Positions 16,661-27,564 of a stretch of DNA of 34,208 bases are shown here, one piece after another. The notes under the pieces are model-generated. The model ran no database searches. It saw nothing but the letters and a program-made list of their open reading frames with translations, and was not told where the DNA came from. The stretch is taken from the NCBI GenBank assembly GCA_003427395.1, contig BFEA01000387.1, positions 1,300,862-1,335,069 on the forward strand, read 5' to 3'. Source of the stretch: Chara braunii. Lineage: Eukaryota; Streptophyta; Charophyceae; Charales; Characeae. Numbering within the stretch: the first letter of the stretch is position 1; every line of letters begins with the position of its first letter. Both the position numbers and the translations under genes were made by a program.

Positions 16661-19614
16661 CGTGCTCTTTTTTTGAACAAAGGGATGAGAATGCGAGAGC
16701 TATGTGCCTTTTTGACATCATCCGAGTTTCGGCTCGATCCAACTCTTCTTCCCGTGCACCATCCTTGTTGCGAGGATTTGAGGTTGCTATTGTAGTGGGC
16801 GAGTGGACGCATTTGGTGGACTAGGTTTCGTGAGAAACGTTCGCGAGAAGTATGCCTGCAGGTTACTGTTGATGTCAACAACATTCGAATGAGTTTAGCT
16901 TTACTGTGACGACAAGACTGAGGACGAGACAGTTATGAACAATGGGCAAGAAGGACACAGTCGGTCGATATAGGGAAAACATGCATCACACAAAGATAGA
17001 GAGTCAAGGGGTTCCCGTGAAGTGGCGAGCTGATGATTCGACGAACGTCATCTCCCGTGTTGAGACCACCATGGGGTGGAGAAGTGTCGAGTTGACGCTA
17101 TGTGTTCAAACCTAAGAGGAGTGGTCACTCAAGAGAGGAACCAGATTCCTGTGGAGTTCTCAGTACTAATGAGTCGTGACAGTCATCTGCTTTAGTTCCT
17201 TGCTTGTCAGTATGCTTCAGTATTCTCGTCTTCTGCCATAGACTAGTCACTACACCGGCCAAAGACTAGTTGAGCATTTTGTGGACAGCGTAGTAACGCG
17301 AAGCCGGACTTTCAAGAGAATACTACACACAAGAGAGTAGTTGACTTCACTCGAATTACTAGTATGAGAAGTATAAGACACACTGAGTAGCCAGCATTGT
17401 CAGTGTCACTTGGAGTAAAGAGGGTCCAAGGGCGGTGAGGAAGTTACCGAGAAGCAAGAAGGTTATATGAAGGAAATCAAGGTTCGGGTGTGCTGGGGTT
17501 AAAATACTCATGCTTGGTGTGGTTGACGTCACCTACCTTTTCGTTCGATCTAGGAAACCAGTCATTGTTAGATTGATCTCTATTACGACAATATAAAAGA
17601 TGATGAGCTAGCAAGGTATTATCAGTATGTACGTGAATAGAGCCAGACTCTCATGTGAGCAAGAACACGAAAGCGAGTAGCTGACGTCAACAACATTTAT
17701 CTACACGCTCCCGTTGGTTGTCGTGTGTGTCCTCAAGTACTAAGCTAGTGTAAGACGACTAATGATGAAGGCGTTGAGTTCGTGAAACTGTTACAAGGGA
17801 AAAAATAAAGATGTAACGGTCAATCTGTGAGAGTGAGTACGAGACTGAACCTAGCACCAATTGCTTAAACAAGTGCACGTGCATGAGATCTCCGTAGTCA
17901 CTTTACTCGTGTCATCTGCAGACATCCGGATCACAGGTTACTGACAAAGCATGAGTTGGGAGTGTAGATTAGTCAGAAGGAGTGGCGAACTCTAGATTGA
18001 TGTTGGTCGAACAAGTCCACGTTTCTCGTCAGCTTTCTTGTGCGCTTGCCACTAGGTAACAAGTTTTGCAGTCCGAGCGAATGGGGTAATTTTCATTGAA
18101 ACCGCTTCTTATTGGTTAACTTCTCAAATCTTGACATTTTGGATTATTTCTGGCCAGCTATGCGCAAGTTCCAAGTGTTTGTAGGCAAATAATCCTTGTG
18201 GTTGAGTTCTCAAATGGGATTGTCAGGACCTGGCGTGAACTGGTTGACCAGTTGGTGAAAGGCTGGACTCTAAGCGAATTGAGACCATGCTAGCAGATAA
18301 GATTTGGTTCCCTTAAATGCTTCGCTCTGCCTTCTTTCTTCATCCTAGCTTGACATATGTATTTGCTTTCTTGTTTTTCAAAGTCTTCTCCACTCGCACT
18401 CTTTGTCGACAAAAGAGAAGTCAGTCACGAAAGTTCTTGGTTTTAAAAGGAACGCTTCTCTTTCTTAGTTTCCTCTATTATCGCCTTCAAGCTTTTTTTT
18501 TTTTTTTTTTTAAGCAATAAGCAATGATTGAGCTGGCCTCGATCTAATTAGGCAAGTTTGGTAGGTTGCCCCGTATGACAAGCCAGAGTTGAGCAATCTC
18601 TGGCCTATTTGAATTAGAAGCACTCTTTTGCGAATGATTCTGCTTTGCCAGTGTCTCCTTGATGAGCAAAAGTAACAAGGTTCTTAAGAGAATCGCTTAC
18701 CTGCTGGTCAAATTCTTACTTGATGGGGATTAAGTATCGAGTCTATCGACCCTCTCGATTCCATTAATTTGTGTTCAATAGACAAGAATGGTAAGCATAT
18801 GTCCTATCCCGAAAGCAAGCGCAAAACTTAAACATGCCCCAATGATCGAATGATTTATTGATGAGTTTGATCGAGACCTCTTAATCATAATAAAGGGTTT
18901 CGACACCTATTGCTCTGGTTATCCCTGAAAGAGCTAAGACGAGCAGTCAAAGACCAGCTCGCTGCAAAATTGAGATAATTTCATATCTGTATTTATGAGC
19001 AAGCACCCTCGTTTCTGTAAGATGTACGAAAACTTTTTTCAATTGATTCCAGTGTCGAATCACGTTTGACTGTATTCTAAATAGCACATGAATTGAAGGC
19101 TATATGATGTTCCACTCTGTGGTCAAATGCAACTGAAATCAATACCCAAATAATGTTATGTATGAGACGTGAGCGAAGGTAGAGGTTAACAAAACCCTCC
19201 CTACAGTCCACGTACGATGTATGTGTTGCATGCACTCTAACGTCTCTTTCATCAACGAACATTACTTTTCACCTATAATCAGCAGTTACTTTGTGATCAT
19301 GGTGAGACGAGAATGACTCTGGTTAGGATATCCAATTCAAATTTGCGACACAACAAAACTAGCAACAGTTGATTCTCGGTTCATCACAAGTCTCTATTAA
19401 TTGTGGCAAGTTTAGATAATGACCAGTTCGCTAAGATTTATGGAGATCGAAGACTGTGAGTAGAGAGCTCCCATAGCACGTTGTTGGTAGGAAATCTCAA
19501 CAGACAGTCGGGGGTCCTGGCAGTGAGATTCGTTGTGAACTTGTACTGTTGTGATTGCTTGACGTCACATATTAGTAACATTTACTAGTTTGCTCACTGC
19601 TTCTTCAACAGTTG
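16661..19614. other. No gene recognised; TGACGTCA-containing DNA
   Basis: Nearly 3 kb without a supported gene. The sequence is less GC-rich than the retroelements and has no protein motif. It contains three exact TGACGTCA palindromes (17524-17531, 17682-17689, 19560-19567) and related imperfect copies near 16868 and 17342. A 20-base T run lies at about 18491-18511. Confidence 0.6.
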
Positions 19615-19619
19615 GATAA
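19615..19619. repeat. Left target-site duplication of element C (GATAA)
   Basis: Five bases directly outside the left LTR, compared with GTTAA at 29013-29017 on the right: four of five match. Ty3/gypsy elements make 5-bp duplications. With LTRs this diverged, one mutated base is plausible, but chance is not excluded. Confidence 0.5.
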
Positions 19620-19928
19620 TGTGGCGGACCCACCAGGTGTGGTGCTCAGCCTGGGATAAGGATGGAGATGGAGGATGAGAGTGGAGCAAAATGGCACAGC
19701 GTAGCTCCCACGCGAGACTCCAACGCACGTACTCCAAACTGTGCGAATGCAGAATTATCCGAAATACAGACTCTGGCTGGGGTATACCCCAGCGGACTGA
19801 CTGGACTGGACTGGACTGGCTGGTACCGACAGAGGTACTGGCCTGGCCTGGACTACCCTGAATACAACACAGGCCTGTGAGAACACGCCAAGGGGTTGGT
19901 CTCATAGGCCAACCAGAGGTCCGCTACA
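19620..19928 (-). repeat. 3' LTR of element C
   Basis: 309 bp. Read on the minus strand it runs from TGTAGCGGAC to GTCCGCCACA, a nearly perfect 10-bp inverted terminal pair. It matches 28701-29012 throughout. A GACTGGACTGGACTGG mini-repeat is shared by both copies. No clear polypurine tract precedes it at 19929. Confidence 0.9.
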
Positions 19929-21041
19929 CGATCCTCGACCTGTGATGGATCGCCTAGATACAAGCACGCTTCCGCCAAGAAGCAAAACTCTACCAAAGAA
20001 AAAGAAAACCCGAGTAGTCTAGGATGCGGAGCAAGCACCATGTTGAGTCCATGTGATGCAACCTAGGATAAAAAATGTCACAAAAACAACAATGTCACAG
20101 CTAACAGCCTAAGTGAAAGCAGAATCAACTAACTAGTATACATGTCCTAGGAAAGCAAAAAGTAATGACAACTAAATCCTAGAATTTTGGAGGCAGTAGC
20201 CTCAGTCAGGAAACAACTCACTAGTGTATAAGTCCGACGAATAGCAAAAGCAGAAACGACTAAATCCTAGAAATGTTAAAGGTAGTAGCCTCAGTCTGAG
20301 AGCAACAAAGCAACAACAAGACAACCATATGTCATAGGAGAAGTGTGTCGCAACCAAAGGGTGGGATGGTCTCTGAGGGTGGCGAATGCAGCCTAGGGGT
20401 CGATAAACTCCTAAGGACATCCACACAAAATGACAGAGAGACACATGTCATCAGGCTCCATGAGGGTAGGGCATTGGGAGCGAATAGAACCAATGACCCT
20501 AACAGATAGACCATCAGGGCGGGTAATGCTCGACTGAAGGGGTGACCGCTATGGAGGGTCGACCATGCAAGGGAATAAGGGAGCCTGGTATACTGGGCGC
20601 ACCTAGATGAAGCATGCAAGGCTGCCTAACTAGGGCGTGAGGACCGGCAGAGGGTAGAAAAAGTGATGGGTAAGGGAATCATGCACATGACTCCTAAAGT
20701 GAAGGAAGTCAGAGCTAGAACCGTACGTTGGGAAGCCAGGGCAACGCTACGGTCCCGATGCCTATGCGTATACCAAGGGAGAGCCCTACTCAAAGGAACC
20801 TGACGAAAGGGGACCATCATGCGACACAACCAGGGTACTGTACATGTAAGGTGGTAAGAGAGTGACGACGTCTGAAGTAGGCAAAGCTGATCGTGACGAA
20901 GTCCATGAAGCTGCCGATGACGTCCATGATGAGAAGTCTAGAATACCGTCGAGGAAGAGCCGCAACGTCGACGAGCTAAAGTGGCAAAACTGGAGTGGAT
21001 GGATTACTGAGAAATCAAAGACGTGGGAAGATAAGTCAGAG
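19929..21041 (-). other. Long 3' non-coding region of element C
   Basis: About 1.1 kb lies between the end of pol and the 3' LTR, unusually long, with no recognisable protein on either strand. It contains an imperfect tandem repeat with a period of 88 bp (ACTAAATCCTAGAA at 20171 and 20259, each followed by GTAGCCTCAGTC). It could be an untranslated extension, a degraded extra ORF or an older insertion. Confidence 0.55.
20130..20304. repeat. Imperfect 88-bp tandem repeat
   Basis: Two units share CTAGTRTA, AGCAAAA, CTAAATCCTAGAA and GTAGCCTCAGTC in the same order with a shift of 88 bp, and are clearly diverged between these blocks. It lies in the 3' region of element C. Confidence 0.65.
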
Positions 21042-21845
21042 TCAATCGTCGTACCGAGCAGGACGACGACGAGTGTGTTGTAGACGCTTAAAAGCCTCCG
21101 GATGCTGCTGAAGGTCTGCCTCAGATGGAGCAGGCTCGACTTCAGCGGTTTCCTCAACCAAGGGAGAAGGAGGAGGGTCAGTGGGCTGAGGAGGAGCCGT
21201 CAACCCATCACGACGTGCAGGGTCATAGGCACGCACCAACATGCGAGCGTGCTGCAAGTGCTCGAGGGGCTCCCAAGTAGCCTCCTCATCAGGGTAACCC
21301 TTCCAACGTACGAGATACTCGACATGAGGAGGGTTGTCGTCGGTGACTCGGCGACCAGTGATGTCTGAAACGATTAACTCCTCCTGGTCGTCCATCATGA
21401 TGGGTGGAGGGCGCTTGTATGGTCGTCCAGCGAAACGCTCACATGGTCTGCGGTAGGGACGCAGTAACGAGACGTGGTAGACATCGTGCACACGAGCCTG
21501 GTGTAGGTAGTCGGGCAGCTTCACACGGAAGTTGGCCGGGCTAGATGCCGTATCAGAACCGACGACCTGGAGAATGAGGCATGAGCCAAAGAAGCGAAGC
21601 CGGAACTTGTGAAGCGTGTCCGCTTCGAGCTGTAAGTGGCGGGCGTCGATAAGCACATCATCACTGACTTTGAATGGATGATCCATCCTCGATCGGTTCG
21701 CACGTGCGGCCATGCAAGTCTGAGAAGCGGCTATGTGCTCATGCATGGTCTTCATGATCGACGTCATGTGTGCAACCCAATCATCCAACGCGGGACAACT
21801 CGTGTCGGGTGCATCTGTGACGATCGAAGGAAGTCCGCGGAACAC
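21042..21845 (-). pseudogene. Element C integrase C-terminus and chromodomain
   Basis: A frame of about 267 residues. The N-terminal part is the end of the integrase (MAARANRSRMDHPFKVSDDV), followed by the GPY/F-like region (FRLRFFGSCLIL, VHDVYHVSLLRPYR). A canonical chromodomain comes next: EEYL-type core VEYLVRWKGYPDEEATWEP followed by LEHLQHARMLVRAYD, with the Tyr and Trp residues that form the methyl-lysine cage. A Pro/Glu-rich tail ends at a stop at 21042-21044. The chromodomain is the best preserved part of the element. It is joined to the catalytic core through a frameshift. Confidence 0.92.
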
Positions 21846-21966
21846 AAGGGTGATAGCCGAGGTCGCAATAGTAAGGCGACATCCCCGTGGCTGGCGAGAC
21901 GGCGTGGTTGTAGGCTATCTCCGCGTGGGCATGACAGAGATCCCACTGCTGGTCACAAACAATCTT

Positions 21967-22351
21967 TCAGGGAATATCTCCGAGAGTACAGTTCGTGACC
22001 TCGGTCTGACCATCAGTCTGGGATGGCAAGACGAGGAGAAGTGGAGCTGGGTGCCGTACACATCGTGGAGCCGTCGCCGAAGTCAGATATGATGCTCGGA
22101 GGTAAGTCGTGGTCACGCACGACTCGGTCAAACATGATGTCGGCGACCTCACGTGCACTGATGGCATAGCGGCATGGAACAAAGCGTTCGCACTTCGTGA
22201 AGCGATCGACGACCACCAGGATAGCATCATGACCGCGGGGGATCGGAGGACGAAGAGAACCGATAAAGTCCATCGAGATGGACTGGCAACGACCCTCAGG
22301 GATAGGAAGAAGCTGGAGCAAACCATAAGGTAGGTGGTTCGCATTGTTCAC
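21967..22351 (-). pseudogene. Element C integrase catalytic core
   Basis: The core is seen as SISMDFIGSLRPPIPRGHDA with the first Asp, VVDRFTKCERFVPC and LPPSIISDFGDG with the second Asp. The Glu is in SQTDGQTEVTN, which lies in another frame near 21990, so the core is split by at least one frameshift. The partner zinc domain lies immediately upstream at 22348-22782. Confidence 0.85.
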
Positions 22352-22782
22352 CTCCTGACAAGTGGGACACTCTGCGACGTAGTCCTCACAAAGTCCTTGC
22401 GCTTCGGCCAGACATACAGGCGGCTCAAACGAGCCAACGTCTTGTAAAAACCCATATGACCGGCGGCTGCCTGGTCATGGAACTTTGCTACTGCCCGGAC
22501 ACGTAGCTGTCCAGTGAAGGGAACGCAAATACGGGGCTCTCTGGTGCCCTGTGAACTGTGCCAATACACAAGGCCGTTGTCCCTGAGAGAGTAGTTCGGG
22601 ACGGTCTTGCCACTCCGAAGGGTCACATGGATGTCACGATAATCGGGGCAGTGGCGGTTCTGGGTGCAAAANTCGTCGATCACCGAGTGGTGGACGGTGG
22701 TGACCGAGATGGCAGCAAGCTGGATCTGCTCCAGATCATGGTCAGGGCGCCGGGATAAGGCATCTGCGACCCGATTAGTCAC
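22348..22782 (-). pseudogene. Element C connection and integrase zinc domain
   Basis: The frame starts with RVADALSRRPDHD, the end of RNase H and connection in gypsy elements. It continues to the integrase zinc-binding region HDQAAAGHMGFYKTLARLSR; the Cys pair that should follow is only partly visible and out of frame. The base at 22672 is N, giving one undefined residue. It is followed by the catalytic core in another frame. Confidence 0.8.
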
Positions 22783-23262
22783 CCTTAATTTACTCAGTGG
22801 TGAAACTAAACTCGGAAAGGTCGCGCCACTAGCGAGCCTATCGAGGAGTGAGCTTCGACTTTGTCAGGAAAGCTGGACAACAGAGTTGTCCGTGCGCACC
22901 GTGAATGGTGCCCCGTGCAGGTAGTGACACCAGTGTCGAGCGACATAAACTACTGCGAGAACCTCACGTTCATCAGCGTTGTAGTTTATCTCGACGGGCA
23001 GGAGCTGACGGGAGTAGACGTCTATCAGACAATCACCTGAGCGAGACTCGACAGTAACGTCCTCGACGATGGTAGGAGAATACCAATAGAAGGCTCGTCA
23101 GTAGCTGGACGAGATGGCACCAGGCGGAAAGCTGTGGTACGGGTAGGGGGTGGGAAGCGAGGGATGCGAGGATGAGAGGAATCAGGAGAGGAGGGGAAAG
23201 TATGAGAAAGCACTGCTCCTACAACAAAGTCTGACACATTGGTGGTGAGGATAAGAGGGCGA
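22783..23262 (-). pseudogene. Element C RNase H
   Basis: Pieces of RNase H are visible in more than one frame: RPLILTTNVSDFVVGAVL (23297-23200), then NADEREVLAVVYVARHWCHY and FTVRTDNSVVQLS (about 22985-22870) followed by a stop. The first catalytic Asp, normally in a TDAS motif, is replaced by Asn in TTNVSD (codon at 23238-23240). The Glu and the second Asp (RTDNSV) are still present. Stops and a Pro/Ser-rich insertion-like stretch separate the parts. Confidence 0.8.
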
Positions 23263-24331
23263 TCAAAATCGGGTAGGTGAAGAACCGGTCGGTGCACATG
23301 TCACCGCCTTCTTGAGGGCGCGGAAGGCGTCCTCGTGGAGGGGTGTCCAAGCCCATAGCGGGTTCTTCCAGAGGAGGGTGGAGGTAAGGACGTAGGAATA
23401 CCTAGCGTATCCCCGGATGAAATTACTATAGTAGCTAGTGAGGCCTAGGAAGCTGCGAAGCTTCTTGGCGGATGTGGGGACGGGCCACTCCGCAATAGCA
23501 GTGATCTTCGCGTCGTCCATGTGGAGACCCTGGTCAGACACGTAGTGTCCTAAGAAATCCACTTTGTGTTGGGCAAAGCAGCACTTACTCAGCTTGGCGT
23601 AGAAGCTATGTCTGCGCAAGCGGTCAAGGACGCCATGAAGGTGTTTAAGATGCTCCTCAGGGGTACGACTGTAGGTCAAGATATTGTCGAGGTAGACGAG
23701 AACGTATTGCTCCAGGATGTCCCTGAAGATGTCGTTCATCGCCCTCTGGAAGGTAGCGGGTGCGTTGGTGAGGCCGAATGGCATCACCTTACATTCATAG
23801 TGGCCGAAGCGCGATCGGAACGTTGTCTTCCGCTGGTCCGCTGCAACGACGCAGATCTATTGGTAACCGCTACGAAGACCAATCTTCGTAAAAGAAGCGG
23901 TTGCCTGCTAGGCGGTCGAACAACTCGTCGGAACGAGGCATGGGGTAGTTGTTCTTAACCCTGTAGCGGTTGAGCCCGCGATAATCGATGAGTTCCATCC
24001 GCTTTGCGAGCAAAGAGGACGGGTGCACCCCACAGGGAGTTGCAGGTTTAATGAAACCCAGTCTCAAGAGCTCCTCAAGCTGACGCTCGAGTTCGGTGGC
24101 CTCGGGGATCGAGAGTCTGTAGGGTGCCTGGTGGTGAACACGATAGTAAGGCACAAGTTGGATGGAATGCTCGACGTCTCGCATCGATGGGATGCTGGCG
24201 TACGAGAACGACGATGGGAAAACGTCGTGGTACTCTCGAATGAGGTCACGAACTGCGGGCTCCAGGTCGGCCATATAGCGTGCAAGTTCCTCGGCATCAG
24301 CGTCAGCACGTGGCGGCGGGGTGGACTCAAC
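23263..24331 (-). pseudogene. Element C reverse transcriptase
   Basis: The N-terminal half (YRLSIPEATELERQLEELL, LGFIKPATPCGVHPSSLL, ELIDYRGLNRYRVKNNYPMP) is in frame with the protease. The frame fails after RFFYEDWSS (23870), and the palm resumes in another frame (KVMPFGLTNAPATFQRAMN). An in-frame TAG follows SGYQ at about 23860. The active site reads VLVYLDNILTYS: the second catalytic Asp of YLDD is Asn (codon at 23683-23685), which should abolish polymerisation. The thumb (LRSFLGLTSYYSNFIRGYAR) is clear. Confidence 0.9.
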
Positions 24332-24958
24332 GAACGACGAAGGGAGGGAAGTAGAGATGGAAGCCATAGAGATAGGAGGATCTAGCTCCAGAGAGATGAG
24401 CTCGGTGTCTGGAAAAGGTGGATCATAGTGCAAGAGATCCGTAACCTTCACTGTAAAGAAGGTGACGTCGTCCAGTCGGATGAAGTGGGCGAACTGCCGA
24501 GGCGAGGTGACGGTGATAGTAGGAGATGGTGTGGGCACGGAAGGCTCCGGGGGAGGAGGATCGGGGCGTGGTGTCGCAGTGGTACCTATAAAAGGTACGC
24601 GATACGTCTGTCCACAGTTCGTTCTGAGAACGAGAGTGTTGGTCGCACAATCAGCCTCGGTGTTGCGAAACCGACGAGACCACGGAGTACCGAGAATGAA
24701 ATCGTAACCCGTCTCCATCACATCGAAATGTGCAGAGGAGCAGTGGCGACGAGACGCCAGGGGACAATCAGTTGGCTCGAGAGTGAGGAAGAAAGGGAGG
24801 TCGGTGACCGTCAGATCGAAGAAGCGTTGGGTCTTATCATCCCCTAGGGTGATGGAGATGGGAGTCGGAGACCCTGTCGTGGGTAAGCGGGCTTCCTTCA
24901 CCACACGTGGGTGAATGAAGTCGCCCTGAGAGCCGAAATCTGACAACGCTCAGTACAC
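24332..24958 (-). pseudogene. Element C aspartic protease and linker
   Basis: The frame begins at the retropepsin active site, which here reads SDFGSQGDFIHP, so the central Ser of the usual DSG triad is Phe (codon 24935-24937). An in-frame TGA lies just upstream (24952-24950). The second half of the fold is seen in ETGYDFILGTPWSRRF. A Pro-rich linker (PRPDPPPPEPSVPTPSP) leads to the RT. Loss of the active-site residue together with the stop means no working protease. Confidence 0.85.
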
Positions 24959-25751
24959 CCTCGTGGAGGTCCCCAGTCGTACTGGAATGATCGGGAAGGT
25001 GCGATCAGGGTCAGAGAGGAAGGCGAGAAGGCGACACAGTGCAGCGACATGGAGGGTGAGTCGCTCCTGACGAGCCTGGAGCATGCTCAAGTCCAGAAGG
25101 GAGGACATAACGTCCTCGCGAGTCGCAAGCTGCTCGCTGCAACGGGCTGAGCGAATGGCTCGATGTGTCGGTAGCCGCGGAGAGGTAGGAGGGGAGACGA
25201 TGGTCTGCGGAGGCGCAGATGGTACTGCGACAGAGGGCTGAGTACACTTTGTAGGGTCCTGCGATACCTCAACTCCAGTAGCGAGAGGGGCAAACCGCGA
25301 CGGAGATGTTGGGAAGCCGACTACTGAGGAGGGAGCAGGTGTACACTGCAGCGTGACAAGGAGGCGCCACGGGGATGCGAGGTGTCAAGGGGGGACTGAG
25401 CACGACGCTGGCGAGAGAGCTCAACGTAGTGCGGTCGAGGGCGGCAGTGTAAGGGCACCGCGAGGAGGTATGACCGTCCTGGCGACAGCGCAAACACCCA
25501 CGCCGGCCCAAGATGGCCGCGCGCCCCTCAGCGGAAAGGACACCGCGAGGGGGGACAAAGCCCTGAGGGAGGTCCTGCTGAGGGACCTCGGGGGGCGACG
25601 CGCCAACGTGACCAGAGCGGCTGCGTGCCCGGGAGAGGGTGGAGAGGGCGAGCTGGAGGCGCTCAACTATAGGGAGGGTAGAGTCCTCCAGGTGGTAGTG
25701 GACGGCCTCGCAGAGGTCGAGGTCGTCGCTATGGTCACCCTCAGGCGACAA
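24959..25751 (-). pseudogene. Element C Gag C-terminus with CCHC knuckle
   Basis: Between gag and protease, one frame (25751-25269) contains a perfect zinc knuckle CLRCRQDGHTSSRCP (CX2CX4HX4C, about 25493-25451). It is preceded by a region ending LPQGFVPPRGVLS. This is the nucleocapsid part that binds element RNA. It is out of frame with the capsid part upstream (stop at 25908), so a frameshift lies between 25908 and 25751. The 300 bp after the knuckle contain no motif and several stops. Confidence 0.85.
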
Positions 25752-25907
25752 TCGGTCAACAGTGTCATGCTCACCATACTCGAGCGCACTGAAGTGGCGC
25801 GAGAACTGGCGGCCCTGCTGCGCGGAACGGCGGGGACGACCGTGGAAAGGAGAACGACGCTAGGAAGTGTCGTAAGAGGAGGAGGGAGCGTAGCCAATAC
25901 ACTGGGG

Positions 25908-27380
25908 CTAGGAGAGGGAAGCGGGGTGAAGACGGGCCCGCATCCGCTCATGAGCCCTGATAGCCTCGTAGGCCTGTGGGGCCGATGTGAAGTCGTACCG
26001 CCATAACTCAGAGCGGTACTCAAGGGGAAGGCTGGCCAAGAAGCGATCAATAAGGGAAGCCTCGAGGAGGAACGCCACATCACAAATGAGGTGGGCGTCC
26101 TGAAAGACCTGGATGTGGCGGTCCAGGCCGGCAGCATCAGTAGAGTCGGACCAGCGTTTAGTGACGACACTCTCGAAGGCGTTAGTCACGTCATGTCGGG
26201 CTCCGAAGCGATCCTCGAGGAACACCTGAAAATCCACGAAGGTCGGGGTCCGACCCTCACGAAGGGAGTGAGTGTAGAAATCCTCCTGGGCGTCGAAAGG
26301 ATCACCGCGCAGGCGCGTGGAGAGGTGAGCCACCCACGTGTCGGGTGGGACGCCCATGAGCTGGAGCATGCGGGTGGCAGACTGCAGCCACCGAGACACG
26401 CGTATCCCTGTACCGTCATACAAGGCAATGTCCGTCAAGAGTACGAGCGGTGCGACACCATTTTGGCAGCGAGGAGATCGAGGAGAAGAGGCCCACGCTA
26501 CGACCGAGTAAGTCAGCGTAGGTCCTGGAGAAGGGGGCGCAGTTGACTGTACGCCCGGGCCGCATGGTGGAGCGGTGGGGGCAACATCGGTAGGCTGCGA
26601 GGGAGTTGCTGTGGAATAGGTCGCAACAGCCGAGGGAGTAGGAAGGAGGTAGGATGGGGGTGGAGGGGGTGCAGGGCGGGGGAAGCGAGCCTGCGTGGAT
26701 GGAAGAGTAGAGGAAGAAGTGGGTGCGCTCGAAGGCGCGGCCACCTGTGAGGGTAAGGATGGCTGAAGGCGTAAGAGGGCGAGGTCGACCCGGGTCTGGG
26801 CAAGCTTGTCCTCGAGACGTCGAACGTAGATCGAGCAAGGAGTGGCAGGAGGAAAAGTGGGGGAAGTGGATGCACGAGTGGCGCGGGGCATCCCATGAGG
26901 GGGAGAGCCAGGTGGCATTGTGGTCGTGAGACGGGGAGGGAGAAGCGGGGCACCCGAAAAAGCTGAGACCGCGGCAGAGGGATGTGGTCCGGTGGCCGTA
27001 GTAACCAGAATCTGGGTGGGTGTGCCCGTAGGGTGAGGGAAGGCCTGGCCCGTGGCGGCCGTCGCGCTAGGAGCGTGGACGGTCACCAGGATGGCCGCGA
27101 AGGAGGAAGCTCCGTCGTGGCCACCATGTTGGAGGACGGGGGACCCGCATTGGGAGCCCGGGGAAGAGAGAGAGTGGGGAGAGGAAGGAGGACCAGCGTC
27201 CTGGAGTTGCCGCAGGCCAGCAGCAAGAGTCGCCACCTGCATCTGTAAGGGCGCAAGGAGGGAGGTGAGGAGGGTGTGCAGATCCCCCTGGGGCCGATGG
27301 CCCTGGTCCGCCGGCACGGGTATGGAGCCCGGTGTCGAGGTCGCCGCCGCGTCGACAGCTTGTGACACGCCGTCGGCCAT
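25908..27380 (-). CDS. Element C Gag, capsid part (490 codons)
   Basis: This is the longest open frame in the window, starting at ATG 27380-27378. The first 300 residues are Pro/Ser/Thr-rich and low in complexity, with one helical segment (YVRRLEDKLAQTRVDLALL). The last 160 residues form the retrotransposon capsid-like domain: VLLTDIALYDGTGIRVSRWL, MGVPPDTWVAHLSTRL, FQVFLEDRFGARHD, FLASLPLEYRSELWRYDF. Gag would form the virus-like particle. The frame ends before the CCHC knuckle, so the original Gag was longer; the stop at 25908 is probably secondary. No promoter other than the 5' LTR is expected. Confidence 0.85.
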   Translation of the reverse strand: MADGVSQAVDAAATSTPGSIPVPADQGHRPQGDLHTLLTSLLAPLQMQVATLAAGLRQLQDAGPPSSPHSLSSPGSQCGSPVLQHGGHDGASSFAAILVTVHAPSATAATGQAFPHPTGTPTQILVTTATGPHPSAAVSAFSGAPLLPPRLTTTMPPGSPPHGMPRATRASTSPTFPPATPCSIYVRRLEDKLAQTRVDLALLRLQPSLPSQVAAPSSAPTSSSTLPSTQARFPRPAPPPPPSYLLPTPSAVATYSTATPSQPTDVAPTAPPCGPGVQSTAPPSPGPTLTYSVVAWASSPRSPRCQNGVAPLVLLTDIALYDGTGIRVSRWLQSATRMLQLMGVPPDTWVAHLSTRLRGDPFDAQEDFYTHSLREGRTPTFVDFQVFLEDRFGARHDVTNAFESVVTKRWSDSTDAAGLDRHIQVFQDAHLICDVAFLLEASLIDRFLASLPLEYRSELWRYDFTSAPQAYEAIRAHERMRARLHPASLS

Positions 27381-27564
27381 GGGGAGGTGACGGGCCGGAC
27401 GGGAGGGGGGCAGAGAAGGTCCGTGTGAGCGGAGGGCGTAGGGGGGGTCCGCGGTAGAAAGCGACGGGCGGCGCTAGTGAGTCGAGCGCGGGCGCCCGCA
27501 AAGGGGGAAGGGTGGCGATGGTCCAGGCTGCCCGAATGGAAAGGGGAAGTAGGGGGGTTAGGAG

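Noticed and set aside
25353-27390. Several long plus-strand frames opposite gag of element C
   Set aside because: They are antisense shadows of the GC-rich Pro/Ser-rich gag; none has a recognisable domain.
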